Positions 5,033-6,599 of a stretch of 6,599 nucleotides of DNA are shown piece after piece. The stretch lies in contig JANQKX010000710.1 of the NCBI GenBank assembly GCA_028280915.1, forward strand, positions 1-6,599, written 5' to 3'. A model generated the notes under the pieces. That model saw nothing but the letters and a program-made list of their open reading frames with translations. It had not been told where the DNA came from and did not search any database. Source of the stretch: Kiloniellaceae bacterium. Lineage in GTDB: Bacteria; Pseudomonadota; Alphaproteobacteria; Kiloniellales; Kiloniellaceae. The position numbers were made by a program, and so were the translations under genes. How positions within the stretch are numbered: the stretch's first letter is position 1; each line of letters begins with the position of its first letter.

Positions 5033-6130
5033 ATGGCATCGGTCAAACTGTCGAATGTATGGAAGATGTATGGTCAGACAGAGGCCGTGCGGGACTTGAA
5101 CCTGACCTGCGCGGACGGGGAGTTCCTCTGCGTTCTGGGGCCGTCGGGCTGTGGCAAGTCCTCCACCTTGCGCATGCTGGCGGGTCTGGAGCACATCAGC
5201 GCCGGCGACATCTATTTCGGGGACAAGCGGGTCAACGATCTGCCGCCCAAGGACCGGGACATCGCCATGGTCTTTGAAAACTACGCGCTCTATCCCCACA
5301 AGACGGTTTATGAGAACATCGCCAACTCCCTGCGATTGCGCCGCATGGACAAGGCCCTGATCGACCAAAAGGTCAAGAAGGCCGCTGCCATGCTGGAGAT
5401 CGAGCCGCTTTTGGACCGGCGCCCGGCGGAGCTGTCGGGCGGGCAAAAGCAGCGCACCGCCATCGGCCGGGCCATCGTCCGCGAGCCCCAGCTGTTTCTG
5501 TTCGACGAGCCGATCGCCCATCTGGACGCCAAGCTCAGGGCCCACATGCGTGGCGAGTTGAAGATCATGCAGCGGGATCTGGGCACCACCATGATCTACG
5601 TGACCCACGACCAGCTGGAAGCTCTTTCCATGGCCGACCACGTGGCGGTCATGCACGAGGGTGTGCTGCAGCAATTCGGCACGCCCCATGAAATCTACAG
5701 CCAGCCCGTGAACGAATGGGTCGCGGGTTTCATCGGTGAGCCGCCCATGAACTTTGTTGACTGCGAGATGGTCGAAGAGGGCGGCAGCCTCTGTCTGACC
5801 CATCCCCACTTCACCCAAGTTCTGACCGAGGCCCAAGCCGCCATCGTGCGGGCCAAGGACCCGGCCGGCCAGCGCCAGGTGCGCCTCGGCGTGCGCCCTG
5901 ATGAAATCGCGGTTCTTGCCGAGGCGCTGGACGAGGGAATCAAGGCCCGCGTTCTAGTCACCGAACCCTTGGGCGGGGACATGCTGGTGGATCTGGCGCT
6001 GGGCGACAGTAAGCTGCTGGCCAAGACCAAGCCCGATTTTGCCGGTCAGCGCGGCGACGAATGCTCCCTGACCTTTGACCGCAACCGCTGGCACGTCTTC
6101 GACCGGGCCTCCGGCCTGGCTTACTTCTAA
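5033..6130 (+). CDS. ABC importer ATP-binding subunit, MalK/UgpC family
   Basis: This 365-residue cytoplasmic ATPase energises the importer. The Walker A motif GPSGCGKSS is at residues 36-44, the ABC signature LSGGQKQR at 134-141, the Walker B with catalytic Glu LFLFDEP at 154-160, the D-loop AHLD at 162-165 and the switch His at 192 (VTHDQLEAL). A C-terminal regulatory domain of about 125 residues follows, with a GVRPDEI motif (286-292) characteristic of the MalK/UgpC TOBE region. One oddity is the Q-loop position, which reads MVFENYALYPH (residues 79-89), with Glu82 where family members usually have Gln. The rest of the ATPase core looks intact. The gene follows the second permease by 21 bases containing GGGGAG (5015-5020) and ACGGGG (5025-5030); either can place ribosomes at 5033. 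It is the last gene of the operon. Substrate is not predictable from the ATPase. Confidence 0.95.
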   Translation: MASVKLSNVWKMYGQTEAVRDLNLTCADGEFLCVLGPSGCGKSSTLRMLAGLEHISAGDIYFGDKRVNDLPPKDRDIAMVFENYALYPHKTVYENIANSLRLRRMDKALIDQKVKKAAAMLEIEPLLDRRPAELSGGQKQRTAIGRAIVREPQLFLFDEPIAHLDAKLRAHMRGELKIMQRDLGTTMIYVTHDQLEALSMADHVAVMHEGVLQQFGTPHEIYSQPVNEWVAGFIGEPPMNFVDCEMVEEGGSLCLTHPHFTQVLTEAQAAIVRAKDPAGQRQVRLGVRPDEIAVLAEALDEGIKARVLVTEPLGGDMLVDLALGDSKLLAKTKPDFAGQRGDECSLTFDRNRWHVFDRASGLAYF

Positions 6131-6132
6131 AA

Positions 6133-6171
6133 AATAAAAAGAGACCTGCCCCGGAAACGCCCGGGGCGGTC
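6133..6171 (-). terminator. Convergent-gap intrinsic terminator, T-tract on the minus strand
   Basis: GACC (6143-6146) pairs with GGTC (6168-6171). After one bulged T, GCCCCGG (6148-6154) pairs with CCGGGGC (6161-6167) around a six-base loop. Read on the minus strand, the hairpin is followed by a T-rich run (complement of the A-run at about 6131-6142), giving a standard intrinsic terminator for the transporter gene that ends at 6256. Read on the plus strand, no T-tract follows, so for the ABC operon it may act only as a 3' stabilising hairpin or a weak stop. Confidence 0.7.
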
Positions 6172-6255
6172 ATGGCAAGGAACTTTCGCGTTTCTTCGAA
6201 AGGAGCGAAGCTCGCCCCCGGGCGGCTCATCCAAGCTGCTGGGCTGCTTTTGGTG

Positions 6256-6599
6256 TCAGGTACCCGCGTCATCCAGGGCCTGGATGTCATCCTGCCGCCA
6301 CAAGGTGAAAATGAATATGAGCGCGATCACCAAGCTGACGATACCGGCGGTGAAGGGCAGGCGGGGGTCGATCGCCATGAGGCCGCCGCCGATGAGGGAA
6401 ATGGAGGCCGAGCCCACGGTAAAAAGCGCGATGGATATGCCCATCACCCAGCCTTGCTCGTCTTCGCCCACGCTGGCCGCATAAAGGGTCAGCAAGGTGG
6501 GATAGCCGATGGCAAACCCGATCACCATGGGTGCCACCAAAAAGTAGAGCAGGAGAGGGCTGCCGTTCAGGGTGATGGCGGTCAAGGAGACGGCCATCA
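6256..6599 (-). CDS. Major-facilitator-type transporter, C-terminal part; N-terminus beyond the window
   Basis: The frame is open to the right edge and ends at the TGA at 6256-6258, giving about 114 codons. An internal Met at 6595-6597 is not necessarily the start, since the family is about 390-420 residues. Three strongly hydrophobic segments are seen, roughly residues 12-40, 52-74 and 83-99 counted from that Met. Between the first and second is a GEDEQGWVMGI loop, resembling the conserved loop before transmembrane helix 11 of multidrug and drug/H+ antiporter-type MFS proteins. A GGGLMAIDPRLPF stretch and a short charged tail (WRQDDIQALDDAGT) complete the pattern of an MFS C-terminus. It should sit in the inner membrane as a secondary transporter; the substrate is unknown. 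It is convergent with the ABC operon and shares the terminator region. Confidence 0.75.
   Translation of the reverse strand, partial: MAVSLTAITLNGSPLLLYFLVAPMVIGFAIGYPTLLTLYAASVGEDEQGWVMGISIALFTVGSASISLIGGGLMAIDPRLPFTAGIVSLVIALIFIFTLWRQDDIQALDDAGT

Noticed and set aside
4289..5836. Long minus-strand open frame (about 515 codons) opposite the second permease and ATPase genes
   Set aside because: It is antisense to two genes with clear family motifs, and its translation is rich in His, Gly and Gln with no recognisable domain.
6183..6202. CTTTCG/CGAAAG inverted repeat in the convergent gap
   Set aside because: Six-base stem with an eight-base loop and no T-tract; too weak to call a terminator next to the much stronger hairpin at 6143-6171.
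5958..6290. Minus-strand 110-codon frame overlapping the ATPase end and the convergent gap
   Set aside because: It overlaps a convincing ATPase C-terminus and the terminator; the translation is Arg/Pro-rich with no domain.

Overview
The window reads as a GC-rich Gram-negative chromosome segment, probably from a proteobacterium. An alphaproteobacterium is my best guess from the style of the transporter proteins, but nothing in the window proves it. Four complete genes form one plus-strand transport operon. It is flanked on both sides by partial minus-strand genes that run off the window.

Layout: (1) Positions 1-481, minus strand: the N-terminal 160 residues of a thiamine-diphosphate-dependent dehydrogenase E1 alpha subunit, closest in motif pattern to acetoin dehydrogenase AcoA. 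(2) Positions 482-1523: a long (about 1.04 kb), visibly AT-richer divergent intergenic region with no convincing gene. It is dense in small dyads and direct repeats, and the most organised cluster lies in the last 250 bp before the transport operon. (3) Positions 1524-6130, plus strand: a Tat-exported, cysteine-rich extracellular solute-binding protein, two MalF/MalG-type permeases and a MalK/UgpC-type ATPase, together a complete CUT1-type ABC importer. A 13-bp perfect hairpin with a T-tract separates the binding-protein gene from the permease genes. (4) Positions 6131-6255: a short convergent gap with a terminator whose T-tract lies only in the minus-strand direction. (5) Positions 6256-6599, minus strand: the C-terminal part of a major-facilitator-type transporter.

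Working together: the binding protein captures a small, probably carbohydrate or polyol-like solute in the periplasm, the two permeases carry it across the inner membrane, and the ATPase powers the cycle. The divergent E1 alpha gene could act on a catabolite of the imported solute and share control through the long intergenic region, but that link is inferred from position only. The substrate cannot be named from the sequence.

I see no RNA gene, CRISPR array, insertion sequence or clearly undescribed system. The points most worth a second look are the repeat-rich control region, a Gln-to-Glu change at the Q-loop position of the ATPase, and the eight cysteines in the exported binding protein.
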